A DNA stretch of 64,000 nt from Streptomyces sp. DH-12 (GTDB taxonomy: Bacteria; Actinomycetota; Actinomycetes; Streptomycetales; Streptomycetaceae), in assembly GCF_002899455.1 (NCBI RefSeq), contig NZ_PPFB01000001.1:6890501-6954500 (forward strand). Direction: 5' to 3'. Made by a program: the position numbers and the translations under genes. This document shows, one piece after another, positions 8,768 through 18,232 of this stretch (its first letter is position 1; each line of letters starts with the position of its first letter). The notes below the pieces were generated by a model that did not search any database, had not been told where the DNA came from, and saw nothing but the letters and a program-made list of their open reading frames with translations.

Positions 8768-9556
8768 GTGACCATGCCCGAGCGTCGTACCCGTGTGTCA
8801 CGCCCCGGCCGGCGCTTCGACCTGCGCTCCACCGCCATGTTCTTCGGACTGCTCGCCGCGGCGCTGGTCGTCGGGGGCCTGGCGGTGCGGGCACTGGCCG
8901 GGGTGGTGCAGCGCCGCCCGGTGTGGGCCGTCGTGCTGCTCTGCCTGGTCGTCGCCGTCGCGCTGGCCCGCGGCCGCCGCAGGCGGCGGCTGTCGGCGGC
9001 GCGGATCGCCCGGCACGCCGGGGAGGCGCTGGCCCGGGGCACCTCCACCGCCCTCGACGCCCTGGACGCCCCGGCGCCGGCCCCGCTCACCATCCCCGCC
9101 CAGGCCGGCCCGCCCGAGGAGGTCACCTCACCGCTGCCCGTGGCCCAGGGGATCGACCACGAGGCGCTCACGCCCGACGAGTTCGAGGCCGCCACCGCGG
9201 AGCTGTGCGCCCGGGACGGCTGCACGCGGGTGCGGGTGGTCGGCGGCGCGGGCGACCTGGGGGCCGACGTGACCGCGCTGACCCCCGACGGCCGCCGCCT
9301 CGTCGTCCAGTGCAAGCGCTACGGCGAGGACAACAAGGTCGGCTCGCAGGACCTCCAGCGCTTCGGCGGCACCTGCTTCACCGTCCACGAGGCCGACGTC
9401 GCCGTCGTCGTCACCACCGGCGAGTTCACCGTCCCGGCCCTGGAGTACGCCGAGCAGTGCGGCATCGTCTGCGTCGACGGCGACGGGCTGCTCGCCTGGA
9501 GCCAGGGACGCGCGGCCGCGCCGTGGGCGGCGGTCCCCCGCGAGGAGCCGGCGTAG
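8768..9556 (+). CDS. Membrane-anchored Mrr-type restriction endonuclease domain protein
   Basis: A 262-residue protein with two predicted transmembrane helices (about 24-46 and 50-67), a basic Arg-rich loop and a C-terminal Mrr_cat-like nuclease domain (about 130-245). The PD-(D/E)XK core is visible as GGAGDLGADV followed by VVQCKRYG, giving the D...QxK arrangement typical of Mrr. Family members cut modified DNA or act in DNA repair; the membrane anchor recurs in actinobacteria but its role is not established. The GTG at 8768 is preferred because AGGAG at 8755-8759 fits it better than ATG 8774. No methylase or specificity gene is nearby. Confidence 0.85.
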   Translation: MTMPERRTRVSRPGRRFDLRSTAMFFGLLAAALVVGGLAVRALAGVVQRRPVWAVVLLCLVVAVALARGRRRRRLSAARIARHAGEALARGTSTALDALDAPAPAPLTIPAQAGPPEEVTSPLPVAQGIDHEALTPDEFEAATAELCARDGCTRVRVVGGAGDLGADVTALTPDGRRLVVQCKRYGEDNKVGSQDLQRFGGTCFTVHEADVAVVVTTGEFTVPALEYAEQCGIVCVDGDGLLAWSQGRAAAPWAAVPREEPA

Positions 9557-9592
9557 CGGGCCGTTGTCAGTGCCGGATGCCACCCTGCCGGT

Positions 9593-9859
9593 ATGGACGA
9601 GACGGAGTTCATGCGCGGCAGGGTGTACGGGGCGGACCACGACGACCCGGGCCCGCGTGAGGGACGGGTGTACGCGGAGCTGTCCGGAGGCCCGCTGGAC
9701 GGCCTGCTGCTGGACGTCACCGGCCACGGTCCGGCGGAGCGGCGGCACGGCGTGGGCCTGCCCACCGAGATAGGCCGCTACGGCCCCGGCGGCCGCGCGG
9801 TGTACGCGCCCCGCGCGGCCGGCGACCGGGTGTACGAGTGGCGGGGCGACGTGCCCTGA
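9593..9859 (+). CDS. Small conserved hypothetical protein
   Basis: An 88-residue protein that I cannot assign to a named family. It is acidic/Gly-rich with the repeated-looking segments GRVYGAD and GRVYAELSGGPLDGLLLDVTG, and it has no membrane segment or signal peptide. GC at third positions supports coding. It follows the nuclease gene by 36 bp and may be co-transcribed with it. The ATG at 9593 is the only good start, though its ribosome site is weak. Confidence 0.6.
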   Translation: MDETEFMRGRVYGADHDDPGPREGRVYAELSGGPLDGLLLDVTGHGPAERRHGVGLPTEIGRYGPGGRAVYAPRAAGDRVYEWRGDVP

Positions 9860-9957
9860 CCGGGCCCGCCCCGCACGCGGGTACGGAGCGGCGACCGGGG
9901 CAGACGTAACCGTAGGACACCGGCCGGCCCTCGCCGACGGGAGGAGGCCCGACGGGC

Positions 9958-10827
9958 ATGAAACGGATCGCCGAACCCGCCTCGGCACTGCGCGGCCGCA
10001 TCGGCCACGCCATCTTCTCGCGGGTGGCCGGACCGGACGGACCCGACAACCGCGCCCGCATCCACGGCACCCCGGGCCCGCGCTGGTTCGGCCCCGAGCG
10101 GCCGGTCCGCCGGGTGCACGGCGACGCCTCGATGTTCATCGGCGGCCTGTCCGCCCTGCTGCTCCAGTCGCTCCACCCGCTCGCCATGGCCGCCGTCGCC
10201 GCCCACTCCGGTTTCCGCGGCGACCCCTGGGGGCGGCTCCAGCGGACCAGCACCTTCCTCGCCGTCACCACGTACGGCACCGCCGACAGCGCCCAGCAGG
10301 CCGTCGACCGGGTGCGCGCCGTCCACGGGACGGTCCACGGCACCGCGCCCGACGGCCGGGAGTACCGGGCGTCCGACCCGCACCTGCTGTGCTGGGTGCA
10401 CGTCGCCGAGGTCGACATGTTCCTGCGCGCCCACCAGCGCTACGGCGCCCGCCCGCTGGACGCCGCGGGCTGCGACGCGTACGTCGCCGACATGGCGCGC
10501 ATCGCCACCGCCCTCGGCGTCCCCGACCCGCCCGTGGACCGCGCCCAGCTCGCCGAGCGGCTCGCCGCCTACCGCGACGAGCTGCACGCCACCCCGGACG
10601 CCCTGGCCACCGCGCGGTTCCTGCTGCTCGACCCGCCCGTCCCGCTGCTCGCCCGGCTGCCGTACGGCGTCCTCGCCGCGAACGCCGTGTCCCTGCTGCC
10701 GCCCTGGGCGTCCCGCGCGCTGCGGGTGCCCCGCGTGCCCGCCGAGGGCCTGTGCGTCCGCCCGCTCGGCACCGCCGTCACCGCCGGCATCCGCTGGGCG
10801 CTGGCCCCCACCCGCCCCGCGGCCTGA
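9958..10827 (+). CDS. DUF2236 / MpaB-like oxygenase-family protein
   Basis: A 289-residue protein of the DUF2236 family, which includes MpaB and latex-clearing protein relatives (heme proteins). The family hallmarks are present: RRVHGDASMFIGGLSALLLQSLHP near residues 50-75, the HLLCWVHV segment around 140-147 and the following VDMFLRAHQRYG. His residues in these segments would be the heme ligands by homology. The substrate is unknown. GGGAGGAGG lies upstream of the ATG. It precedes the SRPBCC-flavoprotein-SDR operon by 86 bp and may belong functionally with it. Confidence 0.85.
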   Translation: MKRIAEPASALRGRIGHAIFSRVAGPDGPDNRARIHGTPGPRWFGPERPVRRVHGDASMFIGGLSALLLQSLHPLAMAAVAAHSGFRGDPWGRLQRTSTFLAVTTYGTADSAQQAVDRVRAVHGTVHGTAPDGREYRASDPHLLCWVHVAEVDMFLRAHQRYGARPLDAAGCDAYVADMARIATALGVPDPPVDRAQLAERLAAYRDELHATPDALATARFLLLDPPVPLLARLPYGVLAANAVSLLPPWASRALRVPRVPAEGLCVRPLGTAVTAGIRWALAPTRPAA

Positions 10828-10913
10828 CCCGTCCGGCGGCCCTCCCGGGTTGACGCCGGTCAGGCGGGGCACTCAAAGCTGACCGGTGGCGCTCAGGGAC
10901 ACAGGAGGCAACA

Positions 10914-11420
10914 GTGGCGCTTCGTCATCGCTTGATCCGCACGGACCCGCGGTCCGTGTGGGCCGTGCTGGAGGACGGCACCCGCTACGCGGACTGGGTG
11001 GTGGGCGCGTCCTCGTCGAAGCCGGTGCGCGGCCACTGGCCGCAGCTCGGCTCCGCGATCGGCTACGAGGTGCGCATCGGCCCGCTGAAGCTGCACAACG
11101 AGACCGTCGTCCGGCGCTGCATCCCCGGCGAGGTGCTGGAACTGGAGGCCAAGGCCGGGCCGCTGGGCACCGCGCGCATCGCCATCGAGGTGCAGCCCTG
11201 GGGCGACCAGTGCCTCGTCAAGGTGGACGAGCACCCCCTGCGCGGTGCGGGCGGCCTCGTGCACAACGTGGCCGTCGAGGCCCTCATCCAGCTCCGCCAC
11301 CGGGCCATGCTCGCCCGGCTGGCGCACCTCGTCGAGACGGAAGCCGCCGAGGCGGAGGAACGCCGGCCGCTCGGCCAGGTCGTGCAGCCGGAGCCCGGGA
11401 CGGGAGGCGTCCGTGGCTGA
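10914..11420 (+). CDS. SRPBCC-family (polyketide cyclase-like) protein
   Basis: A 168-residue START-like fold protein. The opening pattern (basic start, then DPRSVWAVLEDGTRYADWVVG) is typical of SRPBCC polyketide cyclase/dehydrase relatives, which bind a hydrophobic ligand in a deep cavity. The GTG start has AGGAGG nine bases upstream. The stop overlaps the next gene's start by eight bases, so the two are translationally coupled. It is likely an accessory protein (binding, presentation or cyclisation) for the flavoprotein that follows; the substrate is not known. Confidence 0.8.
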   Translation: MALRHRLIRTDPRSVWAVLEDGTRYADWVVGASSSKPVRGHWPQLGSAIGYEVRIGPLKLHNETVVRRCIPGEVLELEAKAGPLGTARIAIEVQPWGDQCLVKVDEHPLRGAGGLVHNVAVEALIQLRHRAMLARLAHLVETEAAEAEERRPLGQVVQPEPGTGGVRG

Positions 11421-13056
11421 CGCCGTCGTCATCGGCGCCGGGCCCAACGGCCTGGTCGCGGCGAACCTGCTCGCCGACGCCGGCTGGAGCGTGAAGGTCC
11501 TGGAGGAACAGCCCGAGCCCGGCGGCGCCGTGCGCCACGACCACGGCGTCCACCCCGACTTCGCCAGCGACCTGTTCAGTTCCTTCTACCCGCTCGCCGC
11601 CGCCTCCCCGGTGGTGGCCGGACTGGGCCTGGAGCACCACGGGCTGCGCTGGAGCCACGCCCCGCACGTCGTCGCCCACCCGCTGAGCGACGGCCGCTGC
11701 GCGGTCCTGGACCGCAGCGTCAGCGTCACCGCCGCTTCCCTGGACTCCTTCGCGCCCGGCGACGGCGACGCCTGGCGACGGCTGCACGCCATGTGGGAGC
11801 GTCTGCGCCCCGACCTGCTGGACGCCCTGTTCACCCCGTTCCCGCCGGTCCGCCCCGGCCTCCGGCTCGCCGTGCGGCTGCGCGGCACCGGAGGACTGCG
11901 CATGGCGCGCACCCTGGTGCTGCCGGTGCGCCGCATGGCGGAGGAGGAGTTCCGCGGCGAGGGCGGAGGGCTGCTGCTGGCGGGCAACGCCCTCCACGCC
12001 GACCTCGCGCCCGAGGCCGCCGGCAGCGGCGGCTTCGGCTGGCTGATGTCCATGCTCGGACAGACGTACGGCTTCCCCGTGCCCGCCGGCGGCGCGGGCG
12101 CCCTCACCGACGCCCTCGTACGGCGCCTCGAGGCACGCGGGGGAGTGGTGCAGTGCGGGCGGCACGTGCGGCGGGTCGTCGTGCGCGACGGGCGCGCGGT
12201 CGCGGTGCGCCTCGCCGACGGGGAGACCGTCCCCGCCCGGCGCGCCGTCCTCGCCGACGTGTCCGTGCCCTCCCTCTACGGCGAACTCGTCGCCCCCGAG
12301 GACCTGCCGCAGCAGCTGCTGTCCGACCTGGAGCGCTTCCAGTGGGACTTCGCCACCTTCAAGGTCGACTGGGCGCTGGACGGGCCCGTCCCGTGGCGGT
12401 GCGAGGGCGCCGCCGGAGCCGGGACCGTCCACCTCGCCGACGGGCTCGACGAACTCACCCGCTTCGCCGCCCAGCTCGCCACCGGCCGGATCCCCGACCG
12501 CCCGTTCTCCCTGTTCGGCCAGATGACCACCTCCGACCCGTCCCGCTCCCCGGAGGGCACCGAGTCGGCCTGGGCCTACACCCACGTCCCGCACCGCGTC
12601 GTGGGGGACGCGGGCGACGACGGCCTCACCGGCTCCTGGGACAAGGACGAGCAGGAACGCATGGCCGACCGCGTCGAACGCCACGTGGAGCGGTTCGCGC
12701 CCGGCTTCCGCGACCGCATCCGGGCCCGGCGGATCCTCGCCCCGCCCACGCTCCAGTCCCTCGACCGGAACCTGCACGGCGGCGCCATCAACGGCGGCAC
12801 CACCGCCATGCACCAGCAGCTGTTCTTCCGCCCGGCCCCCGGCACCGGACGGCCCGAGACCCCCGTCAAGGGCCTGTACCTGGCGTCCGCCGGCGCCCAC
12901 CCGGGCGGCGGCGTGCACGGCGCGCCCGGCGCGAACGCCGCGCGGGCGGCCCTGCGCCGGTCCTTCGCGCCCGGCCTGACCGGCGCCCAGCGGCTGCTGG
13001 CCCACCGCGACCGCACCGGACGCCGGCAGCCCGACCGGGGCGGACGGCCCGCATGA
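11413..13056 (+). CDS. FAD-dependent oxidoreductase, phytoene desaturase-like
   Basis: A 547-residue flavoprotein. The N-terminal dinucleotide-binding motif ADAVVIGAGPNGLVAANLLA is followed by a second conserved patch, EEQPEPGGAVRHD, as in the CrtI/amine oxidase superfamily. Near the C-terminus the family motif KGLYLASAGAHPGGGVHGAPG (about 492-513) contacts FAD. Members of this subgroup are often annotated as NAD(P)/FAD oxidoreductases of unknown substrate. The GTG at 11413 has GGGAGG upstream and overlaps the preceding stop. It is distinct from the true crtI at 16688-18232, so it may desaturate or oxidise another isoprenoid-like or lipid substrate. Confidence 0.88.
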   Translation: MADAVVIGAGPNGLVAANLLADAGWSVKVLEEQPEPGGAVRHDHGVHPDFASDLFSSFYPLAAASPVVAGLGLEHHGLRWSHAPHVVAHPLSDGRCAVLDRSVSVTAASLDSFAPGDGDAWRRLHAMWERLRPDLLDALFTPFPPVRPGLRLAVRLRGTGGLRMARTLVLPVRRMAEEEFRGEGGGLLLAGNALHADLAPEAAGSGGFGWLMSMLGQTYGFPVPAGGAGALTDALVRRLEARGGVVQCGRHVRRVVVRDGRAVAVRLADGETVPARRAVLADVSVPSLYGELVAPEDLPQQLLSDLERFQWDFATFKVDWALDGPVPWRCEGAAGAGTVHLADGLDELTRFAAQLATGRIPDRPFSLFGQMTTSDPSRSPEGTESAWAYTHVPHRVVGDAGDDGLTGSWDKDEQERMADRVERHVERFAPGFRDRIRARRILAPPTLQSLDRNLHGGAINGGTTAMHQQLFFRPAPGTGRPETPVKGLYLASAGAHPGGGVHGAPGANAARAALRRSFAPGLTGAQRLLAHRDRTGRRQPDRGGRPA

Positions 13057-13105
13057 CCCCCGCCGGCCGCCGGCCGGACACCGACTCCAGAGGAGAGGCG
13101 CGACG

Positions 13106-13600
13106 ATGAGCGGACACGACGGACAGCCCGACGACGGCCCCGACCGCGCGCACCGGCGCCCGGAGGGCGTCAGCGACGAGACGGTCGAGGCGCTGGGATC
13201 ACTGTCGAAGGCACTGGAGACCACCGAACGGGCCCGCGGCCACCTCTACAGCTTCCACCAGCTCACCGGCACCGCCGACCTGGAACTGGACCGGGCCGTG
13301 GAACTGCTGCACAAGGCCGGACACCCGGACTGGGCGGAGACCGTGCGCACCCAGGTGCTGGGCCGCAACGTGATCCCCGGCCACTGGACGTTCCAGATCG
13401 TCGAGGCGTACGACCGCACCTACTACCGGCCGTTCCGGGAGCTGGAGCAGGCCGCCGTGGAGGAGCTGGCCGACGGCCGCGACCACCTCTTCGAGGCGGA
13501 GATGAAGGAGGCCCGCAGGACCGCGGGCCACCCGCACCACACCGCCCGCCCCGACACCGACCCGCAGGTGACCGGCGGGAAGGGCGGTGACGGCGGATGA
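13106..13600 (+). CDS. Conserved hypothetical protein in flavoprotein-SDR operon
   Basis: A 164-residue soluble protein that I cannot assign to a characterised family. It is mostly helical and charged, with a conserved-looking core from SLSKALETTERARGHLYSF to GRNVIPGHWTFQIVEAYD, and hydrophilic, probably disordered ends. Its stop overlaps the SDR start (ATGA), showing translational coupling. AGAGGAG lies upstream of its ATG. The setting suggests a helper or binding role for the oxidoreductases. Confidence 0.75.
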   Translation: MSGHDGQPDDGPDRAHRRPEGVSDETVEALGSLSKALETTERARGHLYSFHQLTGTADLELDRAVELLHKAGHPDWAETVRTQVLGRNVIPGHWTFQIVEAYDRTYYRPFRELEQAAVEELADGRDHLFEAEMKEARRTAGHPHHTARPDTDPQVTGGKGGDGG

Positions 13601-14472
13601 GCGGCGGCCCGCTGCGGGGACGCACCGCCGTCATCACCGGGGCCGCGCGCGGGATCGGCGCCGCCCTGGCCCGCGACCTCGCCGGACGCGGCATGCGGGT
13701 GGCGCTGCTCGGCCACGAGGGCGAGCGGCTGCGGGAACTCGCCGGCGCGCTGCCCGGGCCCGCCCTCGCGCACGAGGTCGACGTCACCGACGACGCGGCG
13801 CTGGCGCGGGCGGCGGACGCGGTCCGGACCGGGCTCGGACGCCCCTCGGTCGTCGTCGCCAACGCCGCCGTGACGGACGGCGGACTGTTCGCCGACTCCG
13901 ACCCCGCGCGGTGGCGGCGCATCATCGACGTCAACCTCACCGGCAGCGCGGCCACCGCCCGCGCGTTCCTGCCGGACCTGACGGCGACCAGGGGGTACCA
14001 CCTCCAGGTCGCCTCGCTGGCCGCCATCGGCGCCGCCCCGATGATGAGCGCGTACTGCGCCTCCAAGGCGGGGGTGGAGGCCTTCGCCCACTCCCTGCGC
14101 GCGGAGGTCGCCCACCTCGGCGTGGCCGTCGGCCTCGGCTACCTCACCTGGATCGGCACCGACCTGATCCAGGACGCCGACCGTCACACCGTGATGCGGG
14201 AACTACGGGGTCACATGCCGTGGCCGGTGCGGAACGTGTACCCGGTCGACCGCGCCGCGGCCCGCCTCGCCACGGCGGTCGAACGACGCAGCACAGCCGT
14301 GTACTACCCTCGCTGGCTCCGCCTGGGCCAGCCGGTACGGGCCGCGATGCCGTCGGTGGTCACCAGGGCGACCCGCCATTACCTGCCCCGCCTGGAATCC
14401 CGTGCGTCCTTGACCCACACGGAGCTCCTGGGCGGAGGGGGACGCGCGGACGAGGCGGCACGGGGCGGGTGA
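13597..14472 (+). CDS. Short-chain dehydrogenase/reductase
   Basis: A 291-residue classical SDR. The cofactor motif TGAARGIG is at about residues 15-22, the structural motif NAA near 90, and the catalytic Ser and YCASK (Tyr/Lys) near 140-155. It would oxidise or reduce an alcohol/ketone with NAD(P)H. A C-terminal extension of about 70 residues, rich in Arg and Pro, follows the core. It is the last gene of a four-gene coupled unit (SRPBCC, flavoprotein, unknown, SDR); the unit ends at a strong hairpin facing the carotenoid cluster. The substrate is not predictable. Confidence 0.88.
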   Translation: MSGGPLRGRTAVITGAARGIGAALARDLAGRGMRVALLGHEGERLRELAGALPGPALAHEVDVTDDAALARAADAVRTGLGRPSVVVANAAVTDGGLFADSDPARWRRIIDVNLTGSAATARAFLPDLTATRGYHLQVASLAAIGAAPMMSAYCASKAGVEAFAHSLRAEVAHLGVAVGLGYLTWIGTDLIQDADRHTVMRELRGHMPWPVRNVYPVDRAAARLATAVERRSTAVYYPRWLRLGQPVRAAMPSVVTRATRHYLPRLESRASLTHTELLGGGGRADEAARGG

Positions 14473-14621
14473 GGGGCCGCCCCGGGACGGCGCCCGGTCC
14501 GGGGCGGGCGCGGACTCGATCGTCGGGGCACGCGTGGTCCCGTGAGCGGAGGGCACGTCGGCCGGTCCCCGAGGGCCCGGCGGGACGGGGAGGACATCCC
14601 CGGGCGTGCCCGGCCGCGTGT

Positions 14622-14657
14622 CCCGGCCCGCCCGGTGTCTCCACCGGGCGGGCCGGG
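14622..14657. terminator. Hairpin between convergent operons
   Basis: A perfect 16-bp GC stem (14622-14637 with 14642-14657) with a TCTC loop lies just past the Rieske stop codon. It can serve both the SDR operon and the minus-strand crt operon. Confidence 0.75.
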
Positions 14658-14659
14658 GG

Positions 14660-15688
14660 CTACGCCCCCGGGAACCTCCCCGTCGACCGCAGCGCCCAGC
14701 GGCGTTCCGCGTAGGCGAGGTCGTCCCGCCAGAGGCGGGCCGAGGCGGTGCGGACGAGGGGGCGGAGGAGGGGGGCGGCGGTCCGGGCGAGGGCGAAGCC
14801 GCGGCGGTCCGAGGCCGCCACCACCGCCTCGGTCACCGCCGTGCGCGGCCGGCCCGAGGCGTCCGGGCCCAGGGGGGTGGCGTGGGTCTCGACGACGGAG
14901 CCGACCCCCTCGCCCTCGGTGATGTGCATGACGACCGTGCGCGGCTCGGGAGCCGTGAACACCGCCCGCACCGGCACCACCAGACGACCCGCCACCTTGA
15001 ACGACACGTCCACGGCGAACGCGTCCCCGTGCGGATCGTCGGGGCGGTTCGAACCGTCCGGCGCGTCGGCCACCGTGAGGTCGACGAACGAGTACGGGTG
15101 GAACCAGGCCCCGTGCCAGGGGTCCAGCCGGTTCGCCACGACGTCCTCGGGCTCGCAGACGCCCACCCCGGAGTACACCGCCGTCAGGGCGCGCGCCGGG
15201 AGCGGACGGCGCGGTACGACCGGCGCGTCGAGCGGCTCCTCACCGCCGACCGCGTCCAGCCGTACCCACACGAGCACCCCGTCGTCGTGCGCGGGGAACG
15301 GCTCCCAGCCCGCGAACGGCCCGCCGTTCAGGGAGAGCCCGTGCCAGTGGCAGACGAGCGTGCCGCAGCGCACCGGGCTGTCCCGCAGCGGCGCGCCCAG
15401 GTGGGGGCAGACGCCCGGTCCGGCGACCACGCGCCCCTCCGCGTCCCGCCAGACCACCACTTCCCGCCCCGCCACCGTCCGGCCCAGCGGGCGGTCACCG
15501 CCCACGTCGCGGGAGGCGCCCACGACGTACCAGTTGCCCGAGGGGCGTGCCTGCGCCCGTTTCAGCGCGCCGGCGATCAGGGCGGGCCTGGCGTCCCGCC
15601 AGGTGGGACGCTGCCGTTCCCACGCCACCGCGTTGCGGCGCAGGGAGAGCGGCAGCCGCCGGCGTCCGCGTCCGTCGCCCGCCGTCAC
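14660..15688 (-). CDS. Rieske [2Fe-2S] protein with DUF5914-like C-terminal domain
   Basis: A 342-residue iron-sulfur protein. The Rieske centre is seen as CPHLGAPL and CHWHG (C-x-H...C-x2-H) at about residues 90-115. The C-terminal part (about 170-335) fits the DUF5914 type associated with carotenoid genes rather than a classical ring-hydroxylase catalytic domain. The GTG start overlaps the crtB stop (GTGA), so the gene is the third member of a crtI-crtB operon. It stands where crtV is reported in the Streptomyces crtEIBV operon. A role in oxidative tailoring of the carotenoid is an inference. Confidence 0.82.
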   Translation of the reverse strand: MTAGDGRGRRRLPLSLRRNAVAWERQRPTWRDARPALIAGALKRAQARPSGNWYVVGASRDVGGDRPLGRTVAGREVVVWRDAEGRVVAGPGVCPHLGAPLRDSPVRCGTLVCHWHGLSLNGGPFAGWEPFPAHDDGVLVWVRLDAVGGEEPLDAPVVPRRPLPARALTAVYSGVGVCEPEDVVANRLDPWHGAWFHPYSFVDLTVADAPDGSNRPDDPHGDAFAVDVSFKVAGRLVVPVRAVFTAPEPRTVVMHITEGEGVGSVVETHATPLGPDASGRPRTAVTEAVVAASDRRGFALARTAAPLLRPLVRTASARLWRDDLAYAERRWALRSTGRFPGA

Positions 15689-16701
15689 GCGACCTCCCCG
15701 ACCACCCGCGGGGCCGCCGGCTCCGCCGCCGTCAGCGGAGGGCGGTCGGGCACGCGGACGGCGGCGCCGCGGGACCGCAGTCTGGCGGCGGCCACCCGGA
15801 CGAGTCCGTCCGCGGCGACCGCCGTCCGCCGCCTGCGCGGCACCACCGCCCGCCGGTGCAGCACGGCGTACCCGTCCTCGGCCACCGCGTCCAGGATCCC
15901 GCCGTACAGGACGAACGCGGTGCGGATGCAGGGGCGGGACACCGGTTCGAGCATCGCGAGGCCCGGCGCCGCCTGCCGGTACACGCCCCGCGTCAGCCCC
16001 TCGAAGGCGCGCAGCGCCGAGGTGATGCGCGGGTCGCGGCGGCCGGTGTCGCGGCTCCACCGCAACAGCTCCCGGTCCACACCGTGCGCGGCGAGCAGGT
16101 CGGCGGGCAGGTACACCCGCCCCCGGTCCAGGTCCTCGCCCACGTCCCGCAGGAAGTTGGTCAGCTGGAAGGCGACGCCGAGGGCCGCCGCGTGCGGGGC
16201 CGCCGTCCCGCGGTCGGTGACCGTGCCGAGGACGGGCAGCATCTGCAGCCCGATCACCGCGGCCGACCCGTGCATGTACCGGCGCAGGGCCGCGTAGTCG
16301 GCGTAGTCGGTGACCACCAGGTCGGACCGCATGGCGGCCATGAAGTCGGCGAAGTGGGCGTGGTCGATGCGGTACCGCCGGGCCGTGTCGGCGAGGGCCC
16401 GCACCACCGGCTCGGCGCTCCGCCCGTCCCGCAGCCCCTTCTCCAGCTCTCTCTCCAGCGCGGCCAGTCCGGCGTCCCGGCGGGCGGTGTCCGCGCCCGT
16501 GCCGAGCGCGTCGACGATGTCGTCCGCCCAGCGGGCGAAGCCGTACAGGGCGTGCACGGCGGGCCGCCGCTCCACGGGCAGCAGCCGGGTGGCGAGGAAG
16601 TACGTCCGGCCGTGCCGGGCGTTGAGCCGGCGGCAGTGGCGGTACGCCTCGCGCAGTGCCGGATCCGTGACGCCCGCCGCGTCCAGTTCACGCTCGGTCA
16701 T
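15685..16701 (-). CDS. crtB: Phytoene synthase
   Basis: A 338-residue trans-isoprenyl synthase that joins two geranylgeranyl diphosphates into phytoene. The two Asp-rich metal-binding motifs are present: DDIVD at about residue 60 and [11 protein letters not shown] at about residue 195. The C-terminal region of about 50 residues is Arg/Ala/Pro-rich and probably not part of the core fold. Its start lies inside the end of crtI (14-bp overlap) and its stop overlaps the Rieske gene, so translation is coupled through the operon. Confidence 0.93.
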   Translation of the reverse strand: MTERELDAAGVTDPALREAYRHCRRLNARHGRTYFLATRLLPVERRPAVHALYGFARWADDIVDALGTGADTARRDAGLAALERELEKGLRDGRSAEPVVRALADTARRYRIDHAHFADFMAAMRSDLVVTDYADYAALRRYMHGSAAVIGLQMLPVLGTVTDRGTAAPHAAALGVAFQLTNFLRDVGEDLDRGRVYLPADLLAAHGVDRELLRWSRDTGRRDPRITSALRAFEGLTRGVYRQAAPGLAMLEPVSRPCIRTAFVLYGGILDAVAEDGYAVLHRRAVVPRRRRTAVAADGLVRVAAARLRSRGAAVRVPDRPPLTAAEPAAPRVVGEVA

Positions 16702-18232
16702 GCGGGGCCTCCTGTGCGGAAAGCGAGGTGGACGCGCGTCCGGCGGGGCCGCGGGCGCCGGTGACGCGTGCCGCGGCCAGTTTCCCGGACAGCAGCACGG
16801 TCGGCACGCCGACGCCGGGGGTGGTGCCGCAGCCGGCCAGCACCGCGTTCTCGGCGGAGCGCACCAGGTTCCTGGGCCGGAACGGGCCCGTCTGCGCGAA
16901 GGTGTGGGCGGTGGCGAACGGCGTGCCGGCCGCGTGCCCCTGCGCGGCCCAGTCGGCGGGCGTGACCACGCACTCCGCCTCGACGGCGGACGCCAGCCCG
17001 GTCAGACCGCGCCCCTCCAGCTCCCGCAGCACCGAGTCGCGGTAACGCGGCGCCAGGTCCGTCCACTCGGCCGCGCCCGGCCCGATGTCGGTGTTCGGGC
17101 ACGGCGCGAGGACGTAGTGCAGATGGCGTCCCGGCGGCGCGAGCGACGGGTCGGTGGCGGTGGGCCGGGTGATCAGCAGCGACGGGTCGCTCATCAGCCG
17201 CCCGGCACGGGTGAGCTCGTCGAAGGTGCCGCGCCACGCCTTGCCGAAGGAGAGGGTGTGGTGGGCCAGCTCGGGCCAGGTCCGGTCGGTCCCGAGGTGC
17301 AGCACCACCGCCGAGGGGGAGTGCCGCAGCCGCACCGGACGCCGGGGCGCCCCGCCGAGCAGCCGGTAGGCGACGGGCAGGTCGGGGGTGAGGACGACCG
17401 CGTCGCAGGGGATCCGCTCGTCGCCCGCGACCACCGCCGTGACCCGGCCGCCGGAGCGCTCCAGCCGGGTCACCTCCCGGCCGAACCGCAGGTCGGCGCC
17501 CGCGTCGGCGGCGGCGTCCGCCATCGCCTGCGGCAGCGCGTGCATGCCGCCGCGCGGGAAGTACACGCCGGCGACCGTGTCCATGTACGCGATCACCGCG
17601 TACGCGGCCAGCGCCCGCGCCGGGGGGACGCCCGCGTACAGCGCCTGGAAGGAGAACACCCGGCGCAGCCGCTCGTCCTTCAGGAAGCTCCCGATGCGCG
17701 TGTCCAGCCGTCCGAAGCCGCCGAGCGCCGCCAGCCGCACCAGGTCCGGGTGGAGCAGGCCCAGCGGCGAGTCGAAGTTCGCGTCGATGAACCGGCGCAT
17801 CTGCGCCCGGTACAGCCGCTCCAGCCAGTCCCGCATCCGCAGGTAGCCCGCCGCCTCCCGAGCCCCGGCGAACCGCTCCACCTCGGCGGCCATCGCCTCG
17901 CCCCCGGTGTGCACGTCGAGGCTGCTGCCGTCGGCGAACCGCGCCCGGTAGGCGGGGTGCAGCTCCACCAGCTCCACCCGCTTGCGCAGGCTGTCCCCGA
18001 CCGCGGCGAACGGCTCGTCCGCCAGGTCGGGCATGGTCAGCACGGTGGGCCCGGTGTCGATCCGGTACCCGTCCAGCTCCGTCCGCCCGGCGCGTCCGCC
18101 CGGCAGTCCGTCGCGCTCGACGACGGTCACGCGCCGGCCCGCGCCGAGCAGGTGCAGCGCCGCCGACAGACCGGCCAGCCCGGCCCCCACGACGACGACA
18201 TGGTCCGTGCGCCCCGGAACGGTACGGGTCAC
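16688..18232 (-). CDS. crtI: Phytoene desaturase
   Basis: A 514-residue FAD enzyme that converts phytoene to lycopene. The N-terminal motif [21 protein letters not shown] is followed by the [11 protein letters not shown] patch; the C-terminal CrtI signature ([22 protein letters not shown]) is also present. The GTG at 18232 overlaps the stop of a small upstream reading frame (GTGA), which may drive its translation because its own ribosome site is weak. It is the first clear gene of the crtI-crtB-Rieske operon and diverges from crtY. Confidence 0.94.
   Translation of the reverse strand: MTRTVPGRTDHVVVVGAGLAGLSAALHLLGAGRRVTVVERDGLPGGRAGRTELDGYRIDTGPTVLTMPDLADEPFAAVGDSLRKRVELVELHPAYRARFADGSSLDVHTGGEAMAAEVERFAGAREAAGYLRMRDWLERLYRAQMRRFIDANFDSPLGLLHPDLVRLAALGGFGRLDTRIGSFLKDERLRRVFSFQALYAGVPPARALAAYAVIAYMDTVAGVYFPRGGMHALPQAMADAAADAGADLRFGREVTRLERSGGRVTAVVAGDERIPCDAVVLTPDLPVAYRLLGGAPRRPVRLRHSPSAVVLHLGTDRTWPELAHHTLSFGKAWRGTFDELTRAGRLMSDPSLLITRPTATDPSLAPPGRHLHYVLAPCPNTDIGPGAAEWTDLAPRYRDSVLRELEGRGLTGLASAVEAECVVTPADWAAQGHAAGTPFATAHTFAQTGPFRPRNLVRSAENAVLAGCGTTPGVGVPTVLLSGKLAAARVTGARGPAGRASTSLSAQEAPHDRA

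Noticed and set aside
10850-10878. TTGACG and a possible -10 before the SRPBCC gene
   Set aside because: The -35 is good but no acceptable -10 hexamer occurs at 16-18 bp spacing, so it is not listed as a promoter.
17036-17044. Apparent TTA codon in crtI and similar TAA/TTA strings at 14376 and 57328
   Set aside because: In the reading frames these triplets straddle codon boundaries (for example CGT TAC), so they are not TTA codons.
17451-17464. GGAGCGCTCC core resembling a CebR box inside crtI
   Set aside because: Only the inner ten bases match; the outer bases differ at four positions and it lies within coding sequence.
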